Source: Albibacterium bauzanense
Lineage (GTDB): Bacteria; Bacteroidota; Bacteroidia; Sphingobacteriales; Sphingobacteriaceae
Length of the DNA: 64,000 nucleotides
Assembly: GCF_004339765.1 (NCBI RefSeq)
Contig: NZ_SMGO01000001.1
Coordinates: forward strand, 1,054,001-1,118,000
Direction: 5' to 3'
Of this stretch, positions 1-8,816 are shown piece by piece. Position 1 is the first letter of the stretch. Each line of letters opens with the position of its first letter. The notes under the pieces are model-generated. The model was not told where the DNA came from, made no database searches, and saw nothing but the letters and a program-made list of their open reading frames with translations. Both the position numbers and the translations under genes were made by a program.

Positions 1-1
1 T

Positions 2-2083
2 ATCTGGTTGTTAGAAAATCTCTATAAATTAAATGCCTCCATCGTACAATCCCGAATCGATTTTACAAAGAAACAGGCAGCAATCAAATTCAAACATTCA
101 GAGATAAGTTTAAAAGAACTCATTGAACTATTAATAGCCATTGGCTATGAACCGATAATTACCTTACAAGATGTTGTAAAAAAGCAGAAAACGGTCAATC
201 AAAACTCATTAGTTAGAAAAATCGCGGTAGCAGGGTTCTGCTTTGGGAATGTCATGTTGTTCAGTTTACCCGAATATTTTGGCTTTGGAGCAATCGACAA
301 AGAGTACGCTACATTATTCAATTGGCTGAATCTAAGTTTCGCATTACCAGTATTACTATACAGTGCAAAAGATTATTTTATATCAGCCTACAATAGTTTA
401 AAATTAAAACAAGTAAACCTGGATGTACCCCTTGCACTCGGAATTTTCATCTTGTTTTTAAGATCTGCAGTTGAAATAATAGCTAAAAGCGGACCTGGAT
501 TCTCCGATACTCTATGCGGATTGGTATTCTTTATATTAATCGGAAAGTGGATACAAAACCGCACCTTCTATCACCTATCATTTGAAAGAGATTATCGATC
601 CTATTTCCCTGTTGCTGTTACCTCAATTCAAAACAAAAAAGAACAGCCAAAAGCCATCGCTGATCTTGAAGTCGGAGAAAGAATACTCATCAGAAATAAT
701 GAAATTATCCCTGCAGATGCGATCCTGCTTAAAGGAAAGGCTGCAATAGATTTCAGCTTCGTTACCGGAGAGTCAAACCCGGTAAAAAAGACATTGGGAG
801 AAATTATCTATGCCGGTGGCCGCCAGCTGGGTGAAGCAATTGAATTGGAAATAGTTAAATCTGTCTCACAAAGCTATCTTACCAACTTATGGAACAACGA
901 GAACTACAAACAGTACAAGCGCAAATTTCAAACATTCAGCAATAGTATTAGTAAATATTTCACAATAGTATTACTCGCGATCGCAACTTCAGCTGCTATC
1001 TTCTGGCTTTTTAATAGCAATACAGATAAGGCATGGGCAGCATTTACAGCAGTTTTAATAATAGCATGTCCTTGTGCATTGGCACTTAGCTCACCGTTCA
1101 CACTTTCAGCAGCTCTAAGTATTTTTGATAAAAATCGTTTCTTCATTAAAAATACAGGAGCAATAGAGCAGTTAGCAAAAATAGATTCTCTCGTTTTTGA
1201 TAAAACAGGAACCATAACTTCCCCAAAATCACAACATATACAATTTAAAGGTGACCTAAAAGAATCAGAACTACAAGCAATCGCATCTATTTGTAGAAAT
1301 TCCAGCCATCCTTTAAGTATCCAAATTGTCAATTGGCTTAAACTAGACACCCTCAAAAGCATACAAAACTATCAGGAAATCCCCGGAAAGGGAATACAAG
1401 CAAATGTTAATGGGAACTCTATAAAAATAGGAAGCGCTAATTTTACAAAAGCTAAAACCGAAGCAGACGCGGGAAGCAGGGTTTATGTAGCAATAGACAA
1501 TGAAATAAAAGGTTATTTTTCTATCCTCCAACCCTGGAGAAAGGATCTAAGCACGCTCATATCAGATCTTAAAACTACCTATGACTTGCACCTAATCTCT
1601 GGCGACCAGGACAAGGATAGAGAAGTATTGCAAGAGGTTTTTCCGACAAGTAACATGCGCTTCAATCAATTACCGCAAGAAAAACTTAACTACATACAGA
1701 ACTTGCAATCATCCAATAAAATAGTTTGCATGATTGGAGACGGATTAAACGATGCCGGCGCTTTAAAACAGGCCAACTTTGGAATCGCAATAAGTGATGA
1801 TATCAATAGCTTCTCACCAGGATGTGACGCAATATTGGAAGGAAGTTCATTAAACAAGCTACCGCAATTTCTGACATTTGCTCAAGATGCCATGAAAGTA
1901 ATCTATTTCAGCTTCATTATTTCGCTCTCCTATAATGTAATCGGATTATTCTTCGCAATACAGGGTACCATGTCTCCTCTATTTGCAGCTATTTTAATGC
2001 CTCTCAGCACCATTACCATTATATCGTTTACAAGCATTACCACACATATCTACGCTAGAAAAAATAAATTAAAAAGCAGTTAA
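2..2083 (+). CDS. ccoI: CcoI-type copper-transporting P1B ATPase, 5'-partial
   Basis: Heavy-metal P-type ATPase thought to supply copper for cbb3 oxidase assembly; the inner-membrane role is inferred from its place directly before ccoS and ccoNO. The frame is open to the left edge and begins inside the N-terminal metal-binding domain (residues IWLLENLYKLNA), so the true start lies outside the window; the first in-window TTG at position 8 is not a credible start. Visible hallmarks: the A-domain TGES motif near base 770, the membrane metal-site ACPCALALSS near 1065, the phosphorylation motif DKTGT near 1198, an HP motif (SSHPLS) near 1306, and the hinge GDGLNDAGAL near 1738. The C-terminus has two membrane segments. 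It ends one base before ccoS, so the two are probably cotranscribed. Substrate (copper) is inferred from context. Confidence 0.92.
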   Translation: MWLLENLYKLNASIVQSRIDFTKKQAAIKFKHSEISLKELIELLIAIGYEPIITLQDVVKKQKTVNQNSLVRKIAVAGFCFGNVMLFSLPEYFGFGAIDKEYATLFNWLNLSFALPVLLYSAKDYFISAYNSLKLKQVNLDVPLALGIFILFLRSAVEIIAKSGPGFSDTLCGLVFFILIGKWIQNRTFYHLSFERDYRSYFPVAVTSIQNKKEQPKAIADLEVGERILIRNNEIIPADAILLKGKAAIDFSFVTGESNPVKKTLGEIIYAGGRQLGEAIELEIVKSVSQSYLTNLWNNENYKQYKRKFQTFSNSISKYFTIVLLAIATSAAIFWLFNSNTDKAWAAFTAVLIIACPCALALSSPFTLSAALSIFDKNRFFIKNTGAIEQLAKIDSLVFDKTGTITSPKSQHIQFKGDLKESELQAIASICRNSSHPLSIQIVNWLKLDTLKSIQNYQEIPGKGIQANVNGNSIKIGSANFTKAKTEADAGSRVYVAIDNEIKGYFSILQPWRKDLSTLISDLKTTYDLHLISGDQDKDREVLQEVFPTSNMRFNQLPQEKLNYIQNLQSSNKIVCMIGDGLNDAGALKQANFGIAISDDINSFSPGCDAILEGSSLNKLPQFLTFAQDAMKVIYFSFIISLSYNVIGLFFAIQGTMSPLFAAILMPLSTITIISFTSITTHIYARKNKLKSS

Positions 2084-2084
2084 T

Positions 2085-2267
2085 ATGGAAATGATCTACT
2101 TTCTTATCGGTTGCAGTGTCTTTATCGCATTAGTTTTCTTAGGTGCATTCATCTGGGCCAATAAAACCGGACAACACGATGACACTCACACGCCTGCCAT
2201 CAGAATCCTGTTTGATGACGAAGAACCAAAATCTTCTGACGAAGAATCCTGTACCACAGTTAAATGA
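2085..2267 (+). CDS. ccoS: CcoS, cbb3 oxidase maturation protein
   Basis: Small single-pass membrane protein (60 aa), the usual size of CcoS, a protein needed for cofactor insertion into cbb3 oxidase. One transmembrane helix lies at residues 4-24 (IYFLIGCSVFIALVFLGAFIW), followed by an acidic cytoplasmic tail with the typical RILFDDE segment. It starts one base after ccoI stops and precedes ccoNO across a 115-base gap that holds a palindromic regulator-like site, so ccoI-ccoS may form the upstream transcript and ccoNO may start from its own promoter. No Shine-Dalgarno is seen before the ATG, as for most genes here. Confidence 0.9.
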   Translation: MEMIYFLIGCSVFIALVFLGAFIWANKTGQHDDTHTPAIRILFDDEEPKSSDEESCTTVK

Positions 2268-2272
2268 TTAAT

Positions 2273-2290
2273 AAGTGATATCTATCACTT
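2273..2290. promoter_or_regulatory. CRP/FNR-like palindrome upstream of ccoNO
   Basis: Perfect 7-bp inverted repeat AAGTGAT-ATCT-ATCACTT between ccoS and ccoNO, centred about 101 bases before the ccoNO ATG. The half sites (GTGA-N6-TCAC) match the general pattern of CRP/FNR-superfamily operators. cbb3 operons in many bacteria are controlled by oxygen- or redox-responsive members of that family. The identity of the regulator is inference; none is encoded in this window. Confidence 0.5.
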
Positions 2291-2382
2291 TTATACTCAA
2301 TTATCATCACATTGTCATTTAACTATTAGCAATATTTTTACAGAATCATAAAATCATCCAAAAAACTATTTAATTGAAAATT

Positions 2383-4500
2383 ATGCAGATAGAAAAATTC
2401 TCCTATGACAACAAAATTGTAAGAAATTTTGGCATTGCCACTCTTGTCTGGGGTATCACAGGTATGACTGTTGGCTTATTGGCTGCCATACAACTATTCT
2501 GGCCATTTATGAATTTTGAAACCCAGTATACAACCTTTGGTAGAATCAGACCGATACATACCAATGGGGTCATTTTTGCCTTTGTAGGAAATGCAATCTT
2601 CATGAGTGTGTACTATTCCATGCAACGTCTTTTAAAGGCAAGAATGTACAGCGACTTTCTAAGTAAGGTTCATTTTTGGGGATGGCAGTCAATCATTGTA
2701 GCCTCCATAATAACTTTAGCAATGGGATTCACTTCCTCGCATGAATATGCAGAAATGGAGTGGCCAATTGATATTGCAGTAGTAGTCGTATGGGTGATTT
2801 TTGGAATTAATATGTTTGGAACCATCATTAAACGGAGAGAACGACATATGTATGTTGCAATCTGGTTCTACATTGCAACCTTTGTAACAGTTGCGGTTCT
2901 TTATATTGTCAACTCAGTTCAATTACCGGTTAGCGGATGGAAAAGTTATTACATATATGCCGGAGTTCAAGATGCATTAGTACAATGGTGGTACGGCCAT
3001 AATGCAGTAGCATTTTTTCTTACAACTCCTTTCTTAGGAATGATGTACTATTTCCTACCAAAAATGGCCAACCGTCCGATATACTCTTACAAACTAAGTA
3101 TTTTGCACTTCTGGTCATTAATATTTATTTATATCTGGGCAGGTCCACACCATTTACTTTATACAGCTTTACCCGAATGGGTTCAAAATTTAGGTGTTGT
3201 ATTTTCAATCATGCTTATTGCACCTAGCTGGGGAGGAATGATCAACGGATTATTAACCTTAAGGGGAGCCTGGGATAAAGTTAGATCCGAACCCATGCTA
3301 AAGTTCATGGTAGTAGCGCTCACCTGTTATGGAATGGCAACTTTCGAAGGCCCAATGCTTGCCCTCAAACAGGTAAATGCCATTGCTCACTTTACTGACT
3401 GGATTGTTGCCCACGTCCACGTAGGAGCTTTAGGTTGGAATGGCTTTATGGTCTTCGGTATCCTTTATTGGTTAATACCAAGAATCTACAATACTACACT
3501 CTACTCTAAAAAACTATCATCAATTCACTTTTGGTTAGGAACTTTAGGAATCCTGTTTTATGCCATACCTCTCTATTGGGCGGCTGTTGTACAGGGTCTA
3601 ATGTGGAAAGAATTCACACCTGAAGGAACCTTAAAATATGGCAACTTCCTAACTACCGTATTGCAAATCCTTCCAATGTATATGATGCGCGCCGTTGGTG
3701 GTGCCTTATATTTAAGCGGTGTTATCATAATGGCTTTTAACCTTGTTAAAACCATGAAACAAGGCAAACTGATAGCTAATGAATATGCTGAGGCAATGTC
3801 TTTAGAGCCAACCATTGTTAAAGAAAGAGGAATACACCGTCGTTTAGAGCGCAAACCGGTACTATTTATGGTTTTAGCTCTTATTGCCATACTCATTGGC
3901 GGAATGGTAGAGATGATGCCAACTTTTATGATATCCTCCAACGTTCCAACCATAGCAAGCGTTAAGCCTTATACTCCACTTGAAATTCAAGGACGAGACA
4001 TTTATATACGTGAAGGATGTATGGGATGCCACACTCAAATGATCAGACCTTTCCGCTCAGAAACGGCTCGCTATGGAGAATACAGCAAAGCAGGAGAATA
4101 TGTTTATGATTATACTTATCTGTGGGGATCTAAAAGAACCGGACCTGACTTGCATCGCATAGGACAAAAGTATCCAAACAAGTGGCATTATGACCATATG
4201 CTGGATCCAACGATTACTTCTCCGGGAAGCATTATGCCGGCCTATCCATGGTTACTTACACAAGACCTAGACTATGCCTCCACTCCTGGAAAAATCAGAG
4301 CATTAACCATACTTGGGGTTCCTTATACAACAGATTATGCAGATAAATCTATTGAAGAAGCACGCAGACAAGCCGACCTAATTGTAAAAGATTTAGAAGC
4401 CAATCAGGTTAAAACCGATAGTGATAAAGAAATAATTGCGCTAATCGCCTATCTGCAACGCTTAGGAACGGATATAAAAGTAAACGCGGATACGAAATAA
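2383..4500 (+). CDS. ccoNO: Fused CcoN-CcoO subunit of cbb3-type cytochrome c oxidase
   Basis: Catalytic core of the high-affinity terminal oxidase (cytochrome c + O2 to water, proton pumping, inner membrane). Residues about 1-470 are CcoN, a 12-helix haem-copper oxidase subunit with candidate ligands His59 (RPIHTNG), His206 (WYGHNAV), His256-His257 (GPHHLLY) and His344/His346 (AHVHVGALGWNG). Residues about 495-705 are CcoO: one helix, then a cytochrome c domain with C546-M-G-C549-H550. The fusion is known in Bacteroidota; separate genes are usual in Proteobacteria. The ATG at 2383 is preferred over an in-frame TTG at 2374; neither has a Shine-Dalgarno. Followed after 33 bases by the ccoQ-like gene and ccoP. 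Confidence 0.96.
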   Translation: MQIEKFSYDNKIVRNFGIATLVWGITGMTVGLLAAIQLFWPFMNFETQYTTFGRIRPIHTNGVIFAFVGNAIFMSVYYSMQRLLKARMYSDFLSKVHFWGWQSIIVASIITLAMGFTSSHEYAEMEWPIDIAVVVVWVIFGINMFGTIIKRRERHMYVAIWFYIATFVTVAVLYIVNSVQLPVSGWKSYYIYAGVQDALVQWWYGHNAVAFFLTTPFLGMMYYFLPKMANRPIYSYKLSILHFWSLIFIYIWAGPHHLLYTALPEWVQNLGVVFSIMLIAPSWGGMINGLLTLRGAWDKVRSEPMLKFMVVALTCYGMATFEGPMLALKQVNAIAHFTDWIVAHVHVGALGWNGFMVFGILYWLIPRIYNTTLYSKKLSSIHFWLGTLGILFYAIPLYWAAVVQGLMWKEFTPEGTLKYGNFLTTVLQILPMYMMRAVGGALYLSGVIIMAFNLVKTMKQGKLIANEYAEAMSLEPTIVKERGIHRRLERKPVLFMVLALIAILIGGMVEMMPTFMISSNVPTIASVKPYTPLEIQGRDIYIREGCMGCHTQMIRPFRSETARYGEYSKAGEYVYDYTYLWGSKRTGPDLHRIGQKYPNKWHYDHMLDPTITSPGSIMPAYPWLLTQDLDYASTPGKIRALTILGVPYTTDYADKSIEEARRQADLIVKDLEANQVKTDSDKEIIALIAYLQRLGTDIKVNADTK

Positions 4501-4533
4501 ACAGAAACGATCGATAAGAAATAATAAAGAATT

Positions 4534-4725
4534 ATGTTTAAACAAATCACAAACCTAAACGGTGACGAACGATATCTAATATTCTCCTTATTAATGTTTT
4601 TAGCCTTTTTCATTATAGTAGGAATCATGTTGTTCCGAATGAAAAAAGATTATGCAGAGCAAATGAGCCAAATGCCTTTAGAAGAGGATAATGAAATAAA
4701 CAAAATGGATACTGAAAATCTCTAA
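4534..4725 (+). CDS. CcoQ-like small membrane subunit
   Basis: 63-residue protein with one membrane helix at about residues 15-34 (LIFSLLMFLAFFIIVGIMLF) followed by a charged cytoplasmic tail. Its position between ccoNO and ccoP and its size match CcoQ/FixQ, the small non-catalytic subunit that stabilises cbb3 oxidase. The sequence itself carries no diagnostic motif, so the assignment rests on size, topology and context. It ends three bases before the ccoP ATG. Confidence 0.7.
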   Translation: MFKQITNLNGDERYLIFSLLMFLAFFIIVGIMLFRMKKDYAEQMSQMPLEEDNEINKMDTENL

Positions 4726-4728
4726 AAT

Positions 4729-5559
4729 ATGGAAACAATTAACATCCCTTCTACCTATTTATTCATTGTAACGATTGTTCTTTTCCTCACCTTATTGATT
4801 GCTTCAATCATTATTTTAAAGGCATTAAAAACCATTATAAAAGTAACAATGCCTGAGCTGGAACAGGAAGAAAAAGCATCGACAATCCCCAGTACTAATA
4901 AGAAATTACAACGTAAAGAAAGATGGAATAAAATCTGGGGTTTAAATCCGCTAGATAAAGAGGAAGAGATCATGATAGATCATGAATATGATGGCATCAG
5001 AGAACTTGACAATCCCATTCCGATGTGGTTCAATGCATTATTCTATTCTTCAATTGTTTTTGCAATTGGTTACCTGTTAGTATACCACGTATTTGGCTGG
5101 GGAATGACACAAGACGAAGAATACCAGGCAGCGATGCAAGCAGGTGAAAAGCAGCGAATAGAATTTCTGGAAAGCTCCGGCAGTAACATAGATGAAAATT
5201 CAGTCACATTGGATTTAAGTCCTGAGTTTGTGGCTGCCGGACAAGAAATATTCTTACAGAACTGCGGAATGTGCCATGGAAACCTAGGAGAAGGATTAAT
5301 AGGACCTAACCTTGCTGACGAATACTGGCTGCACGGTGGTGAAGTTGGAGAAATATTCAGAACAGTCAAATATGGAGTTCCTGAAAAAGGAATGGTACCA
5401 TGGGAAGCCAACCTAACTCCGGTACAGATTGCTCAAGTTTCAAATTTTATCCTATCCCTTGCAGGAACCAACCCGGACAATCCAAAAGACCCTGAGGGGG
5501 ATAAGAAAGAAACCACCGCTACAGAAGAGCCAACAAATACTGAAGAGGTTAAAATCTAA
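4729..5559 (+). CDS. ccoP: CcoP, membrane-bound cytochrome c subunit of cbb3 oxidase (single haem)
   Basis: Electron-entry subunit of the oxidase. Order: helix at residues 9-31; cytoplasmic linker rich in charged residues (40-95) containing the CcoP-type segment DHEYDGIRELDNPIPMW; second helix 102-123; periplasmic linker; one cytochrome c domain with C179-G-M-C182-H183 and a possible axial methionine in EKGMVPWEA; acidic low-complexity C-terminus (about 248-276). Proteobacterial CcoP usually has two CxxCH motifs; only one is present here, so electrons reach CcoO through fewer haems. It lies three bases after the ccoQ-like gene and five bases before ccoG. Confidence 0.94.
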   Translation: METINIPSTYLFIVTIVLFLTLLIASIIILKALKTIIKVTMPELEQEEKASTIPSTNKKLQRKERWNKIWGLNPLDKEEEIMIDHEYDGIRELDNPIPMWFNALFYSSIVFAIGYLLVYHVFGWGMTQDEEYQAAMQAGEKQRIEFLESSGSNIDENSVTLDLSPEFVAAGQEIFLQNCGMCHGNLGEGLIGPNLADEYWLHGGEVGEIFRTVKYGVPEKGMVPWEANLTPVQIAQVSNFILSLAGTNPDNPKDPEGDKKETTATEEPTNTEEVKI

Positions 5560-5564
5560 ATAAA

Positions 5565-6944
5565 ATGGCAGCAACAGAATACAAACCAACCATATCTGCA
5601 AAAATACCAAGGCCTATTTACGCAAAGAAGCCACACGGTCAACTTTTAAAATATCGTCATTGGTTTGGCTATTCATTATTGGCTATTTTTATAGCGATGC
5701 CTTTTATCAAAGTAAACGGCGAGCAATTCCTTCTCTTTGACATTATAGATAGAAAATTTGTTGTTTTTGGTACCGTTTTCTGGCCACAAGACCTGCATAT
5801 ATTTGTTTTCGGAATGCTTGTCTTCATGGTATTTATTGTCTTATTTACCGTCATCTATGGACGGATATGGTGTGGTTGGGCCTGTCCGCAAACTATTTTC
5901 ATGGAATTGATCTTCAGAAAAGTTGAGTATTGGATTGAAGGAGATGCAAATCAGCAGCGAAAGCTAAATAATGGACCGAATACATCTGATAAAATAGCTA
6001 AGAAAACGCTTAAACACATTATCTTTCTAGCAATCTCATTTCTGATCTCAAATCTCTTTCTATCTTATGTAATTGGAGTCGATCATCTCTATCAAATCAT
6101 AACTGATCCCATTACGCAGCACCTTGGAGGCTTAGCCTCCATAATCATATTTACCTTGATGTTTTATGGCGTGTTTGCATATGTTAGAGAAATCGTCTGC
6201 ACTACAATTTGCCCTTACGGACGCTTACAAGGAGTGTTATTGGATGATCAAAGTTTAGTAGTTGCCTATAATTACCAACGTGGTGAACCTCGCGGACATA
6301 TAAAAAAGAAAGACAATCAACATTCAGAATCAGGCGACTGTGTTGATTGCAACCTCTGTGTTCAGGTTTGTCCAACTGGTATCGATATCCGCGATGGTCT
6401 GCAGCTCGAATGCGTAAACTGTACAGCCTGTATTGATGCCTGTGATGATGTTATGGAGAAAATAAACAAACCTCCAAGGTTAATTGGCTTTTATTCTTCA
6501 AAGCAAATTGAGGAAAACACTAACGAAAAGAACAACTCCCGCATTATAGCCTACTCCATTGTATTAGCTTTACTTTTAGTTGTTTTTGGATGGCTTATTT
6601 TTTCAAGAACTACCGTGGGAGGGACTTTATTGAGAGCCAAAGGAACAAGCTATCAAATTAATACAGATGGTACCGTAAGCAATCTCTATAATCTGGAGCT
6701 TATTAACAAATCGGGCAACGAACTTCCGTTTAAACTTGAATCAATGGATAAGAACTTCACGATTAAACTGGTAAATTCACGTGATGTTCTGGCAAAAGAT
6801 GAAACGGCACAGTTTAGTTTTTTCCTTATTTCTGAATCAAAAAACATACACGACTATAAAACTGACATTAAGATCGATGTAGTTTCTGAAGGGAAAACAG
6901 TAGAAACTTTAAAAACTACCTTTATATCACCACCAACAGACTAA
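5565..6944 (+). CDS. ccoG: CcoG, membrane-bound polyferredoxin for cbb3 oxidase maturation
   Basis: 459-residue membrane iron-sulfur protein of the CcoG/RdxA/FixG family, linked to copper handling during cbb3 assembly (CcoG is reported to act as a cupric reductase in other bacteria). Helices near residues 34-48 and 77-98 are followed by a CGWACPQ cysteine pair (103-107), further helices, then two ferredoxin-like 4Fe-4S motifs: CVDCNLCVQVCP and CVNCTACIDAC around residues 259-295. After another helix (about 324-345) comes the periplasmic beta-rich FixG C-terminal domain. It is separated from ccoH by a single base. Confidence 0.95.
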   Translation: MAATEYKPTISAKIPRPIYAKKPHGQLLKYRHWFGYSLLAIFIAMPFIKVNGEQFLLFDIIDRKFVVFGTVFWPQDLHIFVFGMLVFMVFIVLFTVIYGRIWCGWACPQTIFMELIFRKVEYWIEGDANQQRKLNNGPNTSDKIAKKTLKHIIFLAISFLISNLFLSYVIGVDHLYQIITDPITQHLGGLASIIIFTLMFYGVFAYVREIVCTTICPYGRLQGVLLDDQSLVVAYNYQRGEPRGHIKKKDNQHSESGDCVDCNLCVQVCPTGIDIRDGLQLECVNCTACIDACDDVMEKINKPPRLIGFYSSKQIEENTNEKNNSRIIAYSIVLALLLVVFGWLIFSRTTVGGTLLRAKGTSYQINTDGTVSNLYNLELINKSGNELPFKLESMDKNFTIKLVNSRDVLAKDETAQFSFFLISESKNIHDYKTDIKIDVVSEGKTVETLKTTFISPPTD

Positions 6945-6945
6945 G

Positions 6946-7371
6946 ATGAACTGGGGAACAAAGATTTTTATAACATTATTGATTTTTATGGCAACAGCCA
7001 TAGGAACGGGGATTTATATGGTATCGCAAGATCAAGATACATTGATTGAGGATAACTATTATGAAAAAGGGATAAACTATGATTCTACTTATAACCAGAA
7101 AACGAACGTTCAGGAATTAAAGGCCGAACCAACAATCAGTACGAAAGATAATTACTTAGAAATCACTTTCACTGAAACAGGGAACAAAGGAATCCTTAAC
7201 CTGCAACGTACATCCAATTCTTCCTTAGATCAACAAATACCATTCTCTACCGAAGACAAAGTATTAAAATTTTCAACTGATATTCTTTCAAGTGGAGAAT
7301 GGAAAATTCGAATAAATTGGGAACACAATAACAACCTTTTCCTATTTGAAAAAGATATATTTATACCATGA
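6946..7371 (+). CDS. ccoH: CcoH/FixH-family protein, cbb3 oxidase assembly
   Basis: 141-residue protein with an N-terminal membrane anchor at residues 5-26 and a periplasmic beta-rich domain, the architecture of FixH/CcoH. The segment LIEDNYYEKGINYDSTYNQK is characteristic of the family. CcoH is needed for stable assembly of cbb3 oxidase and is thought to work with CcoI. The stop overlaps the start of the next gene by four bases (ATGA), indicating translational coupling to the TauE/SafE-type gene. Confidence 0.88.
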   Translation: MNWGTKIFITLLIFMATAIGTGIYMVSQDQDTLIEDNYYEKGINYDSTYNQKTNVQELKAEPTISTKDNYLEITFTETGNKGILNLQRTSNSSLDQQIPFSTEDKVLKFSTDILSSGEWKIRINWEHNNNLFLFEKDIFIP

Positions 7372-8066
7372 GCATCAACTATTTAGCATTCTTTATGGGT
7401 CTTCTTGGCAGCTTACATTGTGTCGCAATGTGTGGTCCACTCCTACTTGCACTCCCTTCAGCAGAAAAAAGCCATAGCCAGATCATCCTTAACCGCACTA
7501 TTTACCAATTAGGAAGAGTGCTAACCTATGCTGCTTTAGGAATGATCATTGGCTTCATATCTATAGGAGCAGAATACAAGGGATGGCAACAAGGTCTAAG
7601 TATTATAACAGGAGGTTTTCTATTGACTGTCGGGCTCTTTACTATTTTCAGTAACCATTCAAACTCTGCTAAATTAATTAAGATACAACAAAGGCTTTTC
7701 GCACCATTATTTAAGAAAATCGGCTATTGGTTATATAAACCTGGTGGCAATTTCTTTGCAGGCATATTAAACGGTTTCTTACCATGTGGTATGGTTTATA
7801 TTGCATTAGCAACTGCACTAAATACAGGCAATACATTAGCAGGGGGAAAATTCATGCTCCTATTCGGCCTAGGCACCTTACCTCTCATGCTATTGACCGG
7901 CATTTCAGGAAATTATATCAAAAAGATAATACCATTCAAACTCTCCGCCTGGCTACCTGCCATGTTTCTAATCATGGGTGCATGGTTTATTTTAAGAGGC
8001 TCTAATCTTGATATACCCTATCTTAGTCCTCTAATCTACCCTGAAGGAATGATCGACTGTAATTAA
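7368..8066 (+). CDS. TauE/SafE-family (CcoH2/DsbD-like) membrane protein in the cbb3 operon
   Basis: 232-residue polytopic membrane protein with about six helices. The pattern LLGSLHCVAMCGPLLLALP near the start and NGFLPCGMVYIALATA in the middle gives paired His/Cys and Cys positions in membrane helices. This is the sulfite exporter TauE/SafE annotation family that commonly closes cbb3 operons in Bacteroidota and Proteobacteria, where it is thought to help metal or redox handling during oxidase biogenesis. Function is inferred from context; sulfite export is not supported. It is translationally coupled to ccoH and ends three bases from the stop of the convergent gene at 8070. Confidence 0.83.
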   Translation: MSINYLAFFMGLLGSLHCVAMCGPLLLALPSAEKSHSQIILNRTIYQLGRVLTYAALGMIIGFISIGAEYKGWQQGLSIITGGFLLTVGLFTIFSNHSNSAKLIKIQQRLFAPLFKKIGYWLYKPGGNFFAGILNGFLPCGMVYIALATALNTGNTLAGGKFMLLFGLGTLPLMLLTGISGNYIKKIIPFKLSAWLPAMFLIMGAWFILRGSNLDIPYLSPLIYPEGMIDCN

Positions 8067-8069
8067 TAC

Positions 8070-8816
8070 TTAACCTGCTTGTCCAAGAAAGAACAGTAAA
8101 ATAATAACAGCAGCTATCAGCAATAACCAGCTTCCAATTGTTTTATAACTTAAAGCAGGGCCATCTTTTAAAACCTGAAAACCCATCGGCACTAAAGCAA
8201 TACAAAGTCCCAAAGTAGCAATAACCGAAACAATTGAGCTACCCTTCAACACGCCAAGCATCAAAGGCGACATACATGCAAATGCGATAGAGCGAACCAG
8301 GCCCATCGCACCCGAAAGATAAGCTCCGATTGCCAAAACAACCCATCCAAATAAGATAGCACCATTCAGTGTCGATACAATATGAAAGCCTCCGTAAGAA
8401 TCAGCTACAGTTTTCGTTGCCATTTCCAAACCTTGTAAACTCACCAGTTGAAAAGCAAAATGATCTACCCCGGCATGAAAAGTTCGTGCAAATAACCCAA
8501 AAATAACAAGCGTTCCTCCCCACAAAGCCCACTGACTTTTTCGAATACCAATATACCTTGCCAGTGTAATAATGGCTGGCCACAAAAGAATATTCCCCGT
8601 TACAAAGAAATTATAAGATGCAGCCATAAGACCAGGATGCTGTTCAAAAGCTTCAAGTTGTTGGGGAAAGAAAAAGTGAAATTGTATACGGAGTAAAACT
8701 CCCGTAAGTAAAACCAACGGAGCAACGATCATGGAGATGCCACCTATCCAACGACCCGGAAACCAAAATACTTGATCATGCCCTTCTCTATTTTTAAAGA
8801 GGCCCTGTTTTACCAT
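8070..8816 (-). CDS. Seven-helix membrane protein of unknown function
   Basis: 248 residues with seven predicted membrane helices (about 24-48, 66-90, 97-125, 142-168, 172-194, 198-214, 226-247) and very short loops. I do not recognise a family. Histidines sit in or next to helices (IQFHFFFP, FHAGVDHFAF, YGGFHIV), which could bind metal or haem, but there is no known motif. It stands alone on the minus strand, converging on the cbb3 locus with a three-base gap, and has about 400 bases of upstream sequence. ATG start; the bases just before it contain only a weak purine tract. Confidence 0.75.
   Translation of the reverse strand: MVKQGLFKNREGHDQVFWFPGRWIGGISMIVAPLVLLTGVLLRIQFHFFFPQQLEAFEQHPGLMAASYNFFVTGNILLWPAIITLARYIGIRKSQWALWGGTLVIFGLFARTFHAGVDHFAFQLVSLQGLEMATKTVADSYGGFHIVSTLNGAILFGWVVLAIGAYLSGAMGLVRSIAFACMSPLMLGVLKGSSIVSVIATLGLCIALVPMGFQVLKDGPALSYKTIGSWLLLIAAVIILLFFLGQAG

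Noticed and set aside
928-1362. 144-residue open frame antisense to ccoI
   Set aside because: Overlaps the conserved P-type ATPase motifs; long antisense frames are expected opposite such genes and no motif or promoter supports it.
3573-3953. 126-residue antisense frame inside ccoNO
   Set aside because: Shadow of a strongly conserved oxidase gene; the translation has no family likeness.
7368-8066. Sulfite exporter function for the TauE/SafE-type gene
   Set aside because: Family name only; the coupling to ccoH and the paired Cys/His positions point to oxidase biogenesis.
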